64,000 nt of DNA, taken from contig NZ_FUKO01000044.1 in the NCBI RefSeq assembly GCF_900163815.1, positions 1-64,000 of the forward strand, in the 5' to 3' direction. The position numbers and the translations under genes are program-made. The notes below the pieces were generated by a model. The model saw only the letters and a program-made list of their open reading frames with translations. It was not told the origin of the DNA and made no database searches. Shown here piece by piece: positions 17,248-26,154 of this stretch; the stretch's first letter is position 1, and every line of letters starts with the position of its first letter. The stretch comes from Microbacterium esteraromaticum (GTDB taxonomy: Bacteria; Actinomycetota; Actinomycetes; Actinomycetales; Microbacteriaceae).

Positions 17248-17919
17248 TCATCGCAGAATGATCTGCTTCGACGCTGTGCTCTCGAATCCGCCAATCGATA
17301 CCGCGACGTGGTAAGACGAGCCGCCGCCAGGTGCGCGGGGACGGTTCTTCTCATCGCAGGTGTCAACGGATGAGCGCGTCCTGTCCCACACTACCGGAGC
17401 ACTGCTGCTCACGGACTTGCCGGCGGTAAGCGTGACGATCATGTCACTCGGCTCGGTCTGGCAGTCGGTCGATTGCCACCAGATGTCAGAGCCGCTGGTC
17501 ACGGTGAACTTCTGCTTACTCGACCCCACGTTGATGGTGCAGTCCTGCGAGCCCTTGTTCAGCAGGCTGATCGACAGCTTCGGCAGCACACCGGCGGCGT
17601 AGGTGTCGGCATCGGTCACCGGGGTCACCTCGATGTCCGGCGCCTCGCACGCCACGATCCCCGGTGTCTCACTCGGATTCGGCGACGCCGAGCCGGTCGG
17701 TGTCGGGTCGGCAGACTCGGTCGCGTCAGGCGTCGGTGTTCCGGAGGGATCAACCGGGTCAGCATCCGCCTCGGAGGTCTTCGTCGGCGTCGGCCCCGGG
17801 CTCCACGGCTGGGCGATCGCCAGCCATGTTCCGGTGCCGATCGCGGCGATCAGCGCGAGGATCAGAAGGAAGACGACGAGTCTCCGACGACGGTAGACGG
17901 CGGCGGATTGGCGGGGCAT
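17248..17919 (-). CDS. Membrane-anchored secreted protein of unknown function
   Basis: A 223-residue protein. A basic N-terminus (RRRRL) is followed by one hydrophobic segment at about 14-36, then a Pro/Thr/Ser/Asp-rich linker (about 38-85) typical of a cell-wall-spanning stalk. The C-terminal domain (LPKLSISLLNKGSQDCTINVG...WWQSTDCQ...DTCDEKN) has paired cysteines and beta-strand character. The layout suggests an extracytoplasmic immunoglobulin-like fold. It resembles DUF4232-type proteins, but I am not certain of the family. Confidence 0.6.
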   Translation of the reverse strand: MPRQSAAVYRRRRLVVFLLILALIAAIGTGTWLAIAQPWSPGPTPTKTSEADADPVDPSGTPTPDATESADPTPTGSASPNPSETPGIVACEAPDIEVTPVTDADTYAAGVLPKLSISLLNKGSQDCTINVGSSKQKFTVTSGSDIWWQSTDCQTEPSDMIVTLTAGKSVSSSAPVVWDRTRSSVDTCDEKNRPRAPGGGSSYHVAVSIGGFESTASKQIILR

Positions 17920-17928
17920 ATGTCCAGG

Positions 17929-18432
17929 CTAATTCAGGTGCTTGAGCATCCTGGTGTTGCCGAGCGTGTTCGGCTTGACGTGCGCGAGATCGAGGAATTC
18001 CTCGACACCCGCGTCGCCGCTGCGCAGCAGCTGCGAATAGACGTCGGCGTCGACGATCTGCTCTCCGATCGGCGAGAACCCGCGGCGGATGAAGAACTCC
18101 GTTTCGAACGTCAGGCAGAACAGCCGCGAGAGACCCAGTTCGCGGGCGCGGCGCTCGAGTTCTGTCACGATCTCACGACCGACGCCGTGGTGCAGCCGGT
18201 CATCGCGCACCAGCAGGGTGCGAACCTCGCCGAGGTCCTCCCACATGACGTGCAGTGCACCGCAGCCGATCAGCTCGCCCTCTGCTTCAGCGACGACGAA
18301 CTCCTGCACGGCGCCGTAGAGCACAGCCAGATCCTTGCCCAGCAGAATCCGCTCGTCGACGAGCGGCTTCAGCAGCGCGTGGATGCCGGTGATGTCGGCG
18401 CTGCGCGCGGCGCGTACGGTGTATTCGCTCAC
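17929..18432 (-). CDS. ArgA-type amino-acid N-acetyltransferase (GNAT)
   Basis: A 167-residue GNAT enzyme. The family members acetylate glutamate for arginine synthesis as a short stand-alone ArgA. The motifs are YTVRAARSADITGIHALLKP, EGELIGCGALHVMWEDLGEVRTLLV, the acetyl-CoA loop HHGVGREIV and LFCLTFETEFFIRRGF. The C-terminal part (KPNTLGNTRMLKHL) matches actinobacterial N-acetylglutamate synthases. No arginine genes are nearby. Confidence 0.8.
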   Translation of the reverse strand: MSEYTVRAARSADITGIHALLKPLVDERILLGKDLAVLYGAVQEFVVAEAEGELIGCGALHVMWEDLGEVRTLLVRDDRLHHGVGREIVTELERRARELGLSRLFCLTFETEFFIRRGFSPIGEQIVDADVYSQLLRSGDAGVEEFLDLAHVKPNTLGNTRMLKHLN

Positions 18433-18494
18433 GCATCCAGCTTAGAACTGCGTCGCTGTGCGGCATCCGTGACGCGCGCCCGAACGACGGACAG

Positions 18495-18532
18495 AACGAG
18501 GGGCGGATGCTGTGCAGCATCCGCCCCTCGTT
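18495..18532 (-). terminator. Strong hairpin terminator of clpC
   Basis: A perfect 17-bp stem (18495-18511 with 18516-18532) with a 4-base loop GTGC lies 50 bp after the clpC stop. There is no long T-run, as is common in high-GC genomes. Confidence 0.8.
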
Positions 18533-18582
18533 GTTGCACTGCCTTCGTGCGGTTAGGACGAAGAGGCCCGCTCACGCAGGGA

Positions 18583-21111
18583 TCAGTCGTTGCCGCTCGC
18601 GGCCAGATCCGGCGTGGCGGTGATGCCGCCGCCGGTGTTCACGCCGACCGAGACCTTCTCGCCCCGGGGAGCGTGCTCGAAGTCGAACTTGCCGTCGACG
18701 ACGTCGACCTTCACGTGGTCGCCGCTGTTGAGCTGCCCGTGCAGGATGCGCTCGGAGAGCTGATCCTCGATCTCGCGCTGCATGGCGCGGCGCAGCGGAC
18801 GAGCACCGAGCGCGGGGTCGAACCCGATCTCGATGAGCTTGTCCTTCGCCGAATCCGACAGCTCGACCGTCATGTCGCGGTCGAGCAGACGCTCGGCCAG
18901 CTGCTTGGTGAACAGGCCAACGATCTGACGCAGTTCGTCCTTGTTCAGCTGCGGGAACACGATGACGTCATCGAGGCGGTTGAGGAACTCGGGCTTGAAG
19001 TGGCGCTTGAGTTCTTCGTCGACCTTGCCCTTCATCCGCTCGTACGACGTCTGCGGGTTGCCTTCCATCTGGAAGCCGACCGGGCCACCGGCGATCGCCG
19101 ACGATCCGAGGTTCGTGGTCATGATGATCACGGTGTTCTTGAAGTCGACGATGCGTCCCTGACCGTCAGTCAGGCGACCCTCTTCGAGGATCTGCAGAAG
19201 CGAGTTGAAGATGTCGGGGTGGGCCTTCTCGATCTCATCGAACAGCACGACCGAGAACGGCTTGCGGCGCACCTTCTCGGTGAGCTGGCCGCCCTCTTCG
19301 AATCCGACGAACCCGGGAGGGGCACCGAACAGACGCGAGACGGTGTGCTTCTCACCGAATTCGCTCATGTCGAGCGAGATGAGCGCTGCCTCGTCGTCGA
19401 ACAGGAACTCGGCGAGCGCCTTGGCGAGCTCGGTCTTTCCCACGCCGGTGGGGCCGGCGAAGATGAACGAGCCGGAAGGACGCTTCGGGTCCTTCAGGCC
19501 GGCGCGCTGGCGGCGGATCGTGCGCGAGAGCGCGGCGATCGCCTCTTCCTGACCGATGACGCGCTGGTGCAGCGCGCGCTCCATGAAGACGAGCCGGCTG
19601 GACTCCTCTTCGGTGAGCTTGAAGACCGGGATGCCGGTGGCCTGTGCGAGAACCTCGGCGATCAGGCCCTCGTCGACGACCGCCTGGGTCGCGACGTCGC
19701 CCGCACGCCACTTCTTCTCGAGGCGCAGCCGCTCACCGAGCAGCTCCTTCTCCTGATCGCGCAGCGACGCGGCCTTCTCGAAGTCCTGCTCTTCAGAGGC
19801 GGCTTCCTTGTCTTCGCGGACCTTGGCGATGCGCTCATCGAATTCACGCAGCTCGGGCGGCGACGACAGGATGCTCAGGCGCAGACGCGCGCCGGCCTCA
19901 TCGATCAGGTCGATGGCCTTGTCGGGCAGGAACCGGTCGGAGACGTAGCGGTCGGCGAGGTTCGCCGCGGCCACGAGTGCACCGTCGGTGATCTGCACCT
20001 TGTGGTGCGCCTCGTAGCGGTCGCGCAGCCCCTTGAGGATGTTGATCGTGTGCGGCAGCGACGGCTCGTTCACCTGCACCGGCTGGAAGCGGCGCTCGAG
20101 CGCAGCATCCTTCTCGAAGTACTTGCGGTACTCGTCGAGCGTGGTCGCGCCGATCGTCTGCAGTTCGCCTCGAGCGAGGAGCGGCTTGAGGATGCTGGCC
20201 GCGTCGATCGCACCTTCGGCGGCACCTGCCCCGACCAGGGTGTGGATCTCGTCGATGAAGACGATGATGTCGCCGCGGGTGCGGATCTCTTTGGTGACCT
20301 TCTTCAGGCGCTCTTCGAAGTCGCCGCGGTAGCGGGATCCGGCGATGAGCGAGCCGAGGTCGAGCGAGTAGAGCTGCTTGTCCTTGAGCGTCTCGGGCAC
20401 ATCGCCCTTGACGATGGCCTGAGCGAGGCCCTCGACGACGGCGGTCTTGCCGACGCCGGGCTCGCCGATGAGGACGGGGTTGTTCTTGGAGCGGCGGGAG
20501 AGGATCTGCATGACCCGCTCTGCCTCTTTCTCGCGCCCGATGACCGGGTCGAGCTTGCCGTCGCGGGCTGCCTGGGTGAGGTTGCGGCCGAACTGGTCGA
20601 GCACCTGGGAGCCGCCCTGGGCCGTTGCGGGACCCTCGTTCGCTTGCGCACCGACGGATGCCGTCTCGCGGCCGGGAGCCCCGGAGAGCAGCTGGATGAC
20701 CTGCTGGCGAACCTTGTTCAGGTCTGCGCCGAGCTTGACGAGCACCTGGGCTGCGACGCCCTCGCCCTCACGGATGAGCCCGAGCAGAATGTGCTCGGTG
20801 CCGATGTAGTTGTGGCCGAGTTGCAGCGCTTCGCGCAGGCTCAGCTCGAGCACCTTCTTGGCGCGCGGCGTGAACGGGATGTGCCCGGTCGGCTGCTGCT
20901 GGCCCTGGCCGATGATGTCTTGCACCTGCTCGCGCACGGCGTCGAGGGAGATGCCGAGGCTTTCGAGCGCCTTGGCTGCGACGCCCTCACCCTCGTGGAT
21001 GAGCCCGAGCAGGATGTGCTCGGTGCCGATGTAGTTGTGGTTGAGCATCTTCGCCTCTTCTTGGGCGAGGACGACGACCCGACGGGCTCGGTCGGTAAAT
21101 CTCTCGAACAT
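18583..21111 (-). CDS. clpC: ATP-dependent Clp protease ATPase subunit ClpC
   Basis: An 842-residue Hsp100 unfoldase that feeds substrates to ClpP. Two Clp_N repeats ([13 protein letters not shown] occurs twice) are followed by AAA-1 with Walker A GEPGVGKT and [13 protein letters not shown], a UVR-like middle region ([19 protein letters not shown]), and AAA-2 with [14 protein letters not shown] and [14 protein letters not shown]. The start is ATG 21111 (MFERFTDRA), chosen over the longer frame because of AAAAGGAG seven bases upstream. No ctsR gene is adjacent. Confidence 0.97.
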   Translation of the reverse strand: MFERFTDRARRVVVLAQEEAKMLNHNYIGTEHILLGLIHEGEGVAAKALESLGISLDAVREQVQDIIGQGQQQPTGHIPFTPRAKKVLELSLREALQLGHNYIGTEHILLGLIREGEGVAAQVLVKLGADLNKVRQQVIQLLSGAPGRETASVGAQANEGPATAQGGSQVLDQFGRNLTQAARDGKLDPVIGREKEAERVMQILSRRSKNNPVLIGEPGVGKTAVVEGLAQAIVKGDVPETLKDKQLYSLDLGSLIAGSRYRGDFEERLKKVTKEIRTRGDIIVFIDEIHTLVGAGAAEGAIDAASILKPLLARGELQTIGATTLDEYRKYFEKDAALERRFQPVQVNEPSLPHTINILKGLRDRYEAHHKVQITDGALVAAANLADRYVSDRFLPDKAIDLIDEAGARLRLSILSSPPELREFDERIAKVREDKEAASEEQDFEKAASLRDQEKELLGERLRLEKKWRAGDVATQAVVDEGLIAEVLAQATGIPVFKLTEEESSRLVFMERALHQRVIGQEEAIAALSRTIRRQRAGLKDPKRPSGSFIFAGPTGVGKTELAKALAEFLFDDEAALISLDMSEFGEKHTVSRLFGAPPGFVGFEEGGQLTEKVRRKPFSVVLFDEIEKAHPDIFNSLLQILEEGRLTDGQGRIVDFKNTVIIMTTNLGSSAIAGGPVGFQMEGNPQTSYERMKGKVDEELKRHFKPEFLNRLDDVIVFPQLNKDELRQIVGLFTKQLAERLLDRDMTVELSDSAKDKLIEIGFDPALGARPLRRAMQREIEDQLSERILHGQLNSGDHVKVDVVDGKFDFEHAPRGEKVSVGVNTGGGITATPDLAASGND

Positions 21112-21252
21112 GCTGTGACTCCTTTTCGCACGTGGCGAATCCGCACGGGGCGAAGCGGCTGGTAGCGCCTTGTACATCGAGAGTAACGACCGAGCGGATG
21201 CCGTATGCCCGTGTTCGCCGTCGGCATAGCGCGTTCTGAAATCGTGGAGACG

Positions 21253-21344
21253 GGCTCCGGGATGCTCCGTGCGTTCGCAGAACGGGTACCCCTCCCGCTT
21301 CGCGGGCCCCTCCCCGATGCTCACTTCCGGAGCAGCCCTGCGCC
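21253..21344. repeat. Intergenic palindromic repeat, copy B
   Basis: This is the inverted relative of copy A (11381-11471). The shared core includes GCGAAGCGGGAGGGG and CCCGTTCTGCGA. The outer arms also pair (a TGCTCCG-type arm with CGGAGCA) although their bases differ from copy A. It lies in the 341-bp region between the clpC start and the DUF2975 operon, which otherwise holds only the promoter-operator at 21372-21430. Confidence 0.75.
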
Positions 21345-21371
21345 CTCACACCCCTGAGAACGACACGAGTA

Positions 21372-21430
21372 TTGACACGCATATCGATAGTCGTTACGTT
21401 AACGACTATCGATAACAACGATTATCGATA
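21372..21430 (+). promoter_or_regulatory. Promoter with triple half-site operator of the DUF2975 operon
   Basis: The -35 TTGACA (21372-21377) and -10 TACGTT (21395-21400) are separated by 17 bp. A perfect 15-bp inverted repeat (21382-21396 with 21400-21414, sequence TATCGATAGTCGTTA and its complement) covers the spacer and -10. A third half-site AACGATTATCGATA follows at 21417-21430. The XRE protein at 23492 is the natural candidate repressor. Confidence 0.85.
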
Positions 21431-21452
21431 TGGAGCGATTGACGGGGGCGAC

Positions 21453-22100
21453 ATGGAGACAACAGGCGGATCATCCGGACGAGTCGGCGGGCGAATGCTG
21501 CTGACGATCGTGGTTGTTGTGACGGCCGTGCTGACCCTGGCCGTACTGCTCAACGACCTCGTGCGCATCATCTACATCTATGAGGGCGCGTACGACCTGC
21601 ATGCCGAGCTCGGCTCGCATGATGGGGTGCCGGCGAAGCTCGATGGTGACGACTCGGCGACGCAATCGTGGCTGTGGGGTGTGCTGCTGTCGTCGACTGC
21701 GCCGCTGCCGGTCTCGAGAACCCTGCAGGCGACCGCGCTCGCTCTGACGTCGCTGAACTTCCTCGCCGGGGGCGTGACGATCATCGTGCTGTGCCGACGA
21801 CTGTGGACGAGACGTCCCTTTGCGCGGTCCGCGGCGGTGTGGCTGTTCGCGCTGTCGGCATTGACGCTGCTCACCGCATGGCTCGCGCCGTGGCTGCGCC
21901 ACCGGGCAGATGCGTCAGCGCTGGCGGACATGGACTATTCGACTTCTGCTGCGGGCGGCACAGTCTGGGTGCAGCTGCCGCACTCCTCCCTGCTGTCCCC
22001 CGATGGCACGGCGCTCGTTCTCGGCGTGGTGCTCGCTCTCGCCGGAGTTCTGTACCTGGGCGTGCGGCGCCTGCAGCGCGACTCGGACGGGCTGGTCTGA
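21453..22100 (+). CDS. DUF2975-type membrane protein 1
   Basis: A 215-residue protein with about four membrane segments (LLTIVVVVTAVLTLAVLL, SLNFLAGGVTIIVL, AVWLFALSALTLLTAWLAP, LVLGVVLALAGVLYLG). The C-terminal tail LQRDSDGLV is shared with the next two genes. The architecture and company of a tiny XRE regulator fit DUF2975 modules. The function of that family is unknown. The start ATG 21453 follows a GGGGGCG stretch. It is the first gene of a four-gene operon. Confidence 0.7.
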   Translation: METTGGSSGRVGGRMLLTIVVVVTAVLTLAVLLNDLVRIIYIYEGAYDLHAELGSHDGVPAKLDGDDSATQSWLWGVLLSSTAPLPVSRTLQATALALTSLNFLAGGVTIIVLCRRLWTRRPFARSAAVWLFALSALTLLTAWLAPWLRHRADASALADMDYSTSAAGGTVWVQLPHSSLLSPDGTALVLGVVLALAGVLYLGVRRLQRDSDGLV

Positions 22101-22149
22101 TCATGAACTACGCGTCGCGGCAGCTGCTACCAATCTGGAGATCGACATC

Positions 22150-22755
22150 ATGAGTACGACACGAACCGACATCGGCCGCGCTGACAGCATCGCGGTGCTC
22201 GTCATCCTCATTGCAGGGGCAGGCTTGGGTGGCTTCATCGCCGGGCGGGGTCTGATCACCGGCATGTTTCGCCTGCTCGATCCGTCTCGATACCCCATCG
22301 AGCTGCTCGCCGACATTCCGGTGTCGGCGGGCTCGGGGATCCTCGACGCGCACGGCGACTCGCTGATCGTCACCGCGGCGGCGCTCCCCACGAGCGCGGT
22401 CTGGCTCTTCGCGCTCTCTGATCTCATCGGCGCCGCGGCCATCGGTCTTGTCACCGCCGCTTTCGCCTATGCCCTGGCACGCATCGTTCAACGCAAACCC
22501 TTTCATCGGAGCATGCGCACCGCCGCGGTGATCGCTGGACTAGCGATCACGTTCGGCAGCCTGTTCTCGCAGGCCTTGCGCGGGTTCGGGCAGATGGTCG
22601 CCGCGGATGATCTGAACCCCAGCCTCGGCGACGTCGCGCAGGTGGGTTTCCTGTTCGAACCGCTGCCGATCCTCATCGGCTTCGCGGTGCTCGCTCTGAC
22701 GTATGTGTTCCAGGCAGGCGCGCGGATGCAGAAAGACACGGAAGGACTCGTTTGA
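22150..22755 (+). CDS. DUF2975-type membrane protein 2
   Basis: A 201-residue paralogue of its neighbours, with about four hydrophobic segments and the tail ARMQKDTEGLV. The cytoplasmic segment RIVQRKPFHRSMRTAAVIAGLA is the family's most conserved stretch between the second and third membrane segments. The start ATG 22150 is chosen after an ATCGACATC leader. The stop overlaps the ATG of the next gene by one base (TGATG). Confidence 0.72.
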   Translation: MSTTRTDIGRADSIAVLVILIAGAGLGGFIAGRGLITGMFRLLDPSRYPIELLADIPVSAGSGILDAHGDSLIVTAAALPTSAVWLFALSDLIGAAAIGLVTAAFAYALARIVQRKPFHRSMRTAAVIAGLAITFGSLFSQALRGFGQMVAADDLNPSLGDVAQVGFLFEPLPILIGFAVLALTYVFQAGARMQKDTEGLV

Positions 22756-23495
22756 TGTTGATCCAGCTCTCGAATGGTGACCTCTTCGCAGGCCTGTCGA
22801 TGCTTGTTCTCGTGCTCGTGATCGTCGGTTTGATCACGGCGTTCTCCATCGCGCGTGCACGGAGGCGTGGCAGCACGACCCTGGCGCTGGATGTGACGAG
22901 GAACGCTTCGTTCGTGATGGTGGGCCTCACCGCGGTCGGAGTGGTTATGAGCGGGCTCACGATCCTCGGGTCACCGAGGATCACCCTCACCGGCAGCACC
23001 CGTGATTGGGTGCACGATCGCCAGGACTCGCTGCTGTCCCCCGTTTGTGACGAGAAGGGCGTGCCCGATGGCGTCGCGCTTTGCGGCTCAGTCGTTCACG
23101 ATGCGCCCTTCGGAACCCGCTTGACGATCTATCTCGGCGCCGTGCTGACGTTAGTCGCGTGGGCCGCGATCGCATGGGCGATCTACAACGCCACCCGTCG
23201 AGCCGGTGAACGCGATCCTTTCCACGGCAGCGTCTCGCGCACGTTCGGCATCGTCGCAATCATCGTGGTGACGACGGTTCCGATGGGCCAGGTGCTCGAC
23301 CAGATCGGGATGACGCTGACCGCTCGCTCGCTGAAGTGGACGCCGGATGCCGAGGTGCCCTTCGCGTTGGAAGTGACGTTGTGGCCGTTCGCGGTCGCGG
23401 TCGGGCTCTTCGCGCTGTCAGCGATCTTCCGGTACGGGCGACAGTTGCAGGATGAAGCTGCGCGGCTGCAGAAGGAGACGGAGGGGCTGGTGTGA
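22755..23495 (+). CDS. DUF2975-type membrane protein 3
   Basis: A 246-residue paralogue with membrane segments near the N-terminus (LSMLVLVLVIVGLITAFSIA), two more around 50-70 and 125-145, and the tail RLQKETEGLV. It carries an extra extracytoplasmic loop with two cysteines (SPVCDEKGVPDGVALCGS) absent from the other two paralogues. The ATG start overlaps the preceding stop, and the stop overlaps the XRE gene by GTGA. Confidence 0.7.
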   Translation: MLIQLSNGDLFAGLSMLVLVLVIVGLITAFSIARARRRGSTTLALDVTRNASFVMVGLTAVGVVMSGLTILGSPRITLTGSTRDWVHDRQDSLLSPVCDEKGVPDGVALCGSVVHDAPFGTRLTIYLGAVLTLVAWAAIAWAIYNATRRAGERDPFHGSVSRTFGIVAIIVVTTVPMGQVLDQIGMTLTARSLKWTPDAEVPFALEVTLWPFAVAVGLFALSAIFRYGRQLQDEAARLQKETEGLV

Positions 23496-23728
23496 CCCCT
23501 CCGACAGAAGACGACGACACCGGCATCCGCTGTCGCCTGGACGAACTGCTCGCCGAACGTGACATGACTCTCGCTGAGCTGAGCGCGCGCGTCGGGGTCA
23601 GTGTCGTGAACCTCTCGGTGCTGAAGAACGATCGGGCGCGGGCGATTCGCTACTCCACGCTGCGCGCCATCTGCGACGCGCTCGAGTGCGAGGTGGGTGA
23701 GCTGCTGGTGCTGGCGCCGCGCGTGTGA
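23492..23728 (+). CDS. Small XRE-family repressor of the DUF2975 operon (YozG-like)
   Basis: A 78-residue protein that is almost only a Cro/C1 helix-turn-helix (RLDELLAERDMTLAELSARVGVSVVNLSVLKNDRARAIRYSTLRAICDALECEVGELLVL). Such mini-XRE proteins accompany DUF2975 genes and are thought to autoregulate them. It has a GTG start and is translationally coupled to the third membrane gene. The palindrome at 21382-21414 is the probable binding site (inference). Confidence 0.82.
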   Translation: MTPPTEDDDTGIRCRLDELLAERDMTLAELSARVGVSVVNLSVLKNDRARAIRYSTLRAICDALECEVGELLVLAPRV

Positions 23729-23753
23729 GCATCACGCACCGGTGACCAGATCG

Positions 23754-23885
23754 CCCCGGCCGTTACGCCACGCCACGCCACCCCGGCTGTTACGCCATGC
23801 CCCCTGGCTGTCACCCCGCCAACTGTCTTGCGACCCCGGCTGCCACGCCATGTCACCGCGCCTGTCACGCCAACCCCGGGCGCAA
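23754..23885. repeat. Degenerate direct repeats (GTTACGCCA-type)
   Basis: At least four imperfect copies of a unit around CCCCGGCTGTTACGCCATG occur in the same orientation with variable spacing, filling most of the 186-bp gap after the XRE stop. No inverted partner and no constant repeat-spacer length are seen. Confidence 0.55.
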
Positions 23886-23914
23886 CACCCCAGCAGTCTG
23901 GCGATCATCGACCA

Positions 23915-25396
23915 TCACGCGATCATCGGCCGGAATCTCTGAGGTGACGGATCGATGTCGCCCCATGCATACGCGAGGAATCCTCTCGGTCTCAACGCCC
24001 GCGCTTCCCCGCCGGGATCGTGCAGCAGGAAGTCGCCCTTACCGTCGCGGGCGATGCGCCACCCGCCGTGATGCAGCTGCATATGGTGATATCTGCATAG
24101 CAGGATGCCCCGGTCGATGTCGGTTCTTCCCCCGTCGCGCTGCCATTCGTCGGCGTGATGCGACTCGCAGTACGAGGCGGGCCGATCGCAACCCGTCCAG
24201 CGACAGCCTCCGTCGCGGATGGCGAGCGCGATTCGCTGTTTCGGCGTGTAGAGCCGCTGCTCCCGACCGACATCGAGCGGATTACCACGCGCATCGATAC
24301 CGACCGCGATGGTTCCGGTCTCGCAGATCTGCTGGTCGATGGCTGCGTCGGGCAGTACGCTCAGCCCGTCCTCGGTGTAGCCGACCGTGCCGCCGTGGCT
24401 GTCGATCACCTGCACGACCCGCACGCCGGCCTGACGGGTGCCGAAGACGTCTTTCGCGTCAGCCAGCGCGCCGGCGCGGACCAGGTCGATCAGGAAGTCG
24501 TACTGCAGCTGCTCGTTAGTGCGCGGATCGTCGGCGAGCGCGGCGGCCTGCGCCCTCTCCTCGGAGTCGACGAAGCGCGGACCCCCTCGGCGCGGACGCA
24601 GCCCGGCGTTGAAGATCGTGTCGAGCAGCGACGCACCGTGATCTTCGTAGGCGATGCTCGCCCGGCGCACGCCGTACTGGTCGATCCACTCGCGGTACGA
24701 GCGCTTCTCATACCGGACGAGGAAGCGCTGTTCGGCGCCGTCGGGGTCGAGCAGGTCGCGGATCGCGCGTGCCGCGGAGGCCAATTCTTCGACCGTGCGC
24801 TCCGGTGCCTCTTCGATGAGCTGCTGCGCGGCCTGCGACCACGCGGCTCTTGCGGTCTCGTCGAGGTCCCGCCGCTGCGATTCATCAAGCTGCTCACTCG
24901 CGAGCGGCACCTCCCCCAGCCCGCGCTGGATGACATCGAACTGGGCTGTGCTGATCCGGCCGTCGCGGCGCGCACCGCGCAGTGGCCCGCGCCAGTCGGT
25001 CGGCCGGGCCGTGGCATCCGCTTCTGCCGCATTCGGCTCGGTGGCATCGGTTTCGCCGTCGAGCATCGCCTCAGCCACTCGAACCTGCCGCGCAGCATCC
25101 GACTTCGTCGTTCCGGTGATCTGCTGCACGAGCGAGACGGCGTTGCGGTGACCGTGCTTCTGGGCGGCGCCGGAATGGCCCGCATCCCTGCCAGAACGCG
25201 CAGACACTACGCCGAGCGCGATCAGCCGCAGCTGCTCGGCGTGCTGGGCGACCTCGTCCGCTTCGCGCAGGATGGCGACGGCTTCAGCATCCGTCATCGC
25301 ACTCACCGCGGTCTGCGCCTGCGCGAGCGACGCGCACGAGCCGACCCGCGCGCGCAGCGTCGGGATCAGCGCCGCGACGTCGGTGAAAGTGGCCAT
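23915..25396 (-). CDS. DUF222 / HNH endonuclease protein (13E12 repeat family)
   Basis: A 493-residue protein with an N-terminal DUF222 helical region and a C-terminal HNH nuclease: GCRWTGCDRPASYCESHH, then W and RGILLCRYHHMQLHHGGW, giving the paired cysteines and the HH/CxxHH metal-binding set. These genes are multi-copy and often mobile in actinobacteria. The biological role is unsettled. It is divergent from the vapBC operon and alone on its strand. Confidence 0.85.
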   Translation of the reverse strand: MATFTDVAALIPTLRARVGSCASLAQAQTAVSAMTDAEAVAILREADEVAQHAEQLRLIALGVVSARSGRDAGHSGAAQKHGHRNAVSLVQQITGTTKSDAARQVRVAEAMLDGETDATEPNAAEADATARPTDWRGPLRGARRDGRISTAQFDVIQRGLGEVPLASEQLDESQRRDLDETARAAWSQAAQQLIEEAPERTVEELASAARAIRDLLDPDGAEQRFLVRYEKRSYREWIDQYGVRRASIAYEDHGASLLDTIFNAGLRPRRGGPRFVDSEERAQAAALADDPRTNEQLQYDFLIDLVRAGALADAKDVFGTRQAGVRVVQVIDSHGGTVGYTEDGLSVLPDAAIDQQICETGTIAVGIDARGNPLDVGREQRLYTPKQRIALAIRDGGCRWTGCDRPASYCESHHADEWQRDGGRTDIDRGILLCRYHHMQLHHGGWRIARDGKGDFLLHDPGGEARALRPRGFLAYAWGDIDPSPQRFRPMIA

Positions 25397-25422
25397 ACTT
25401 CATACTCTCAGGGGCCACGGAC

Positions 25423-25446
25423 ATTGAGGCAGATCTCTGCCTCAAT
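25423..25446 (+). promoter_or_regulatory. Palindromic operator of vapBC
   Basis: ATTGAGGCAGA-TC-TCTGCCTCAAT is a perfect 11-bp inverted repeat 16 bp before the vapB start. It is the expected site for autoregulation by the ribbon-helix-helix antitoxin, alone or with VapC. Confidence 0.8.
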
Positions 25447-25462
25447 GCGTATGCTGATCTGT

Positions 25463-25699
25463 ATGCGCACCACTCTGAACCTGTCCGACGCGCTCGCGCA
25501 TGAGGCGAAGGCGCGGGCCGCGGCCGAGGGACGCACCTTCACCAGCTATCTTGAAGAGGCTCTGCGTGACCACCTCTCCCGTGAGGTTCCGGGCGCGGCC
25601 ACAGGGCCGCTGCCCACCTTCACACCGCGTGCCGCTGGCGCCCTGGTCGACCTCGACGACAGAGAGGCCGTGCGCGGCGAGATGGATCAGAGCGCATGA
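25463..25699 (+). CDS. vapB: VapB-type antitoxin, ribbon-helix-helix
   Basis: A 78-residue protein. The first 45 residues (MRTTLNLSDALAHEAKARAAAEGRTFTSYLEEALRDHL) form a ribbon-helix-helix DNA-binding unit. The acidic/proline-rich C-terminal tail would wrap around the toxin. The start is ATG 25463. It overlaps the toxin gene by ATGA, the usual toxin-antitoxin layout, and has its own operator upstream. Confidence 0.85.
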   Translation: MRTTLNLSDALAHEAKARAAAEGRTFTSYLEEALRDHLSREVPGAATGPLPTFTPRAAGALVDLDDREAVRGEMDQSA

Positions 25700-26142
25700 C
25701 GCTGTTCGTTCCCGATGCGGATGTGCTCGTGCGCGCGTTCCGCGCGGATTCGCCCGACCATGAGCGATGCGCGGCGTGGCTGAACGGTGGCCTGCAGACC
25801 GACCGGATCGGTCTCGCCGATACGATCCTCGCCGATTTCGTGCGCATCGCGACGCATCCGCGCGTCTTCACGGAGCCCGCGCCGACTGCTGCCGCGCTGA
25901 CGTTCGCGCGGCATCTCATCGACGCGCCGCGATCGGAGTGGCTACGACAGGGTTCGGCGCCGTGGGATGAGCTCGAGAGGCTGGCGGGGTCGGATGCCGG
26001 CATCCGCGGCGACCTTGTGGCTGATGCCCGCATCGCCGCACTCTGCCTGACGAACGGCGCGACACTGGCGACGCGGGATCGCGGGTTCGGCCGGTTTCCC
26101 GGATTGAAGCGGGTGGATCCTGCAGCAGCCCGGGCGGACTGA
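25696..26142 (+). CDS. vapC: VapC-type toxin, PIN-domain ribonuclease
   Basis: A 148-residue PIN-fold nuclease. Conserved acids are seen at D7/D9 (FVPDADVLV), in DLVADARIAALC and in LATRDRGFGRFPGL, and the signature RIATHPRVF is present. At the second catalytic position, where the family usually has glutamate, the sequence reads TILADFVR, so an aspartate seems to replace it. The toxin would cleave RNA when released from VapB. Confidence 0.85.
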   Translation: MTLFVPDADVLVRAFRADSPDHERCAAWLNGGLQTDRIGLADTILADFVRIATHPRVFTEPAPTAAALTFARHLIDAPRSEWLRQGSAPWDELERLAGSDAGIRGDLVADARIAALCLTNGATLATRDRGFGRFPGLKRVDPAAARAD

Positions 26143-26154
26143 AAGACTGGTCTC

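Noticed and set aside
17034..17261. A 75-codon plus-strand ORF in the gap upstream of the SseB-like gene
   Set aside because: There is no ribosome site, it runs through the 12-bp inverted repeat, and composition does not match coding sequence here.
17473..21165. A 1230-residue open frame antisense to clpC
   Set aside because: It is a shadow frame typical of GC-rich third-position bias. ClpC on the other strand has full domain structure and a strong ribosome site.
23754..23885. Possible CRISPR-like array
   Set aside because: Units are degenerate, spacing is irregular, no constant spacer length and no cas genes are nearby.
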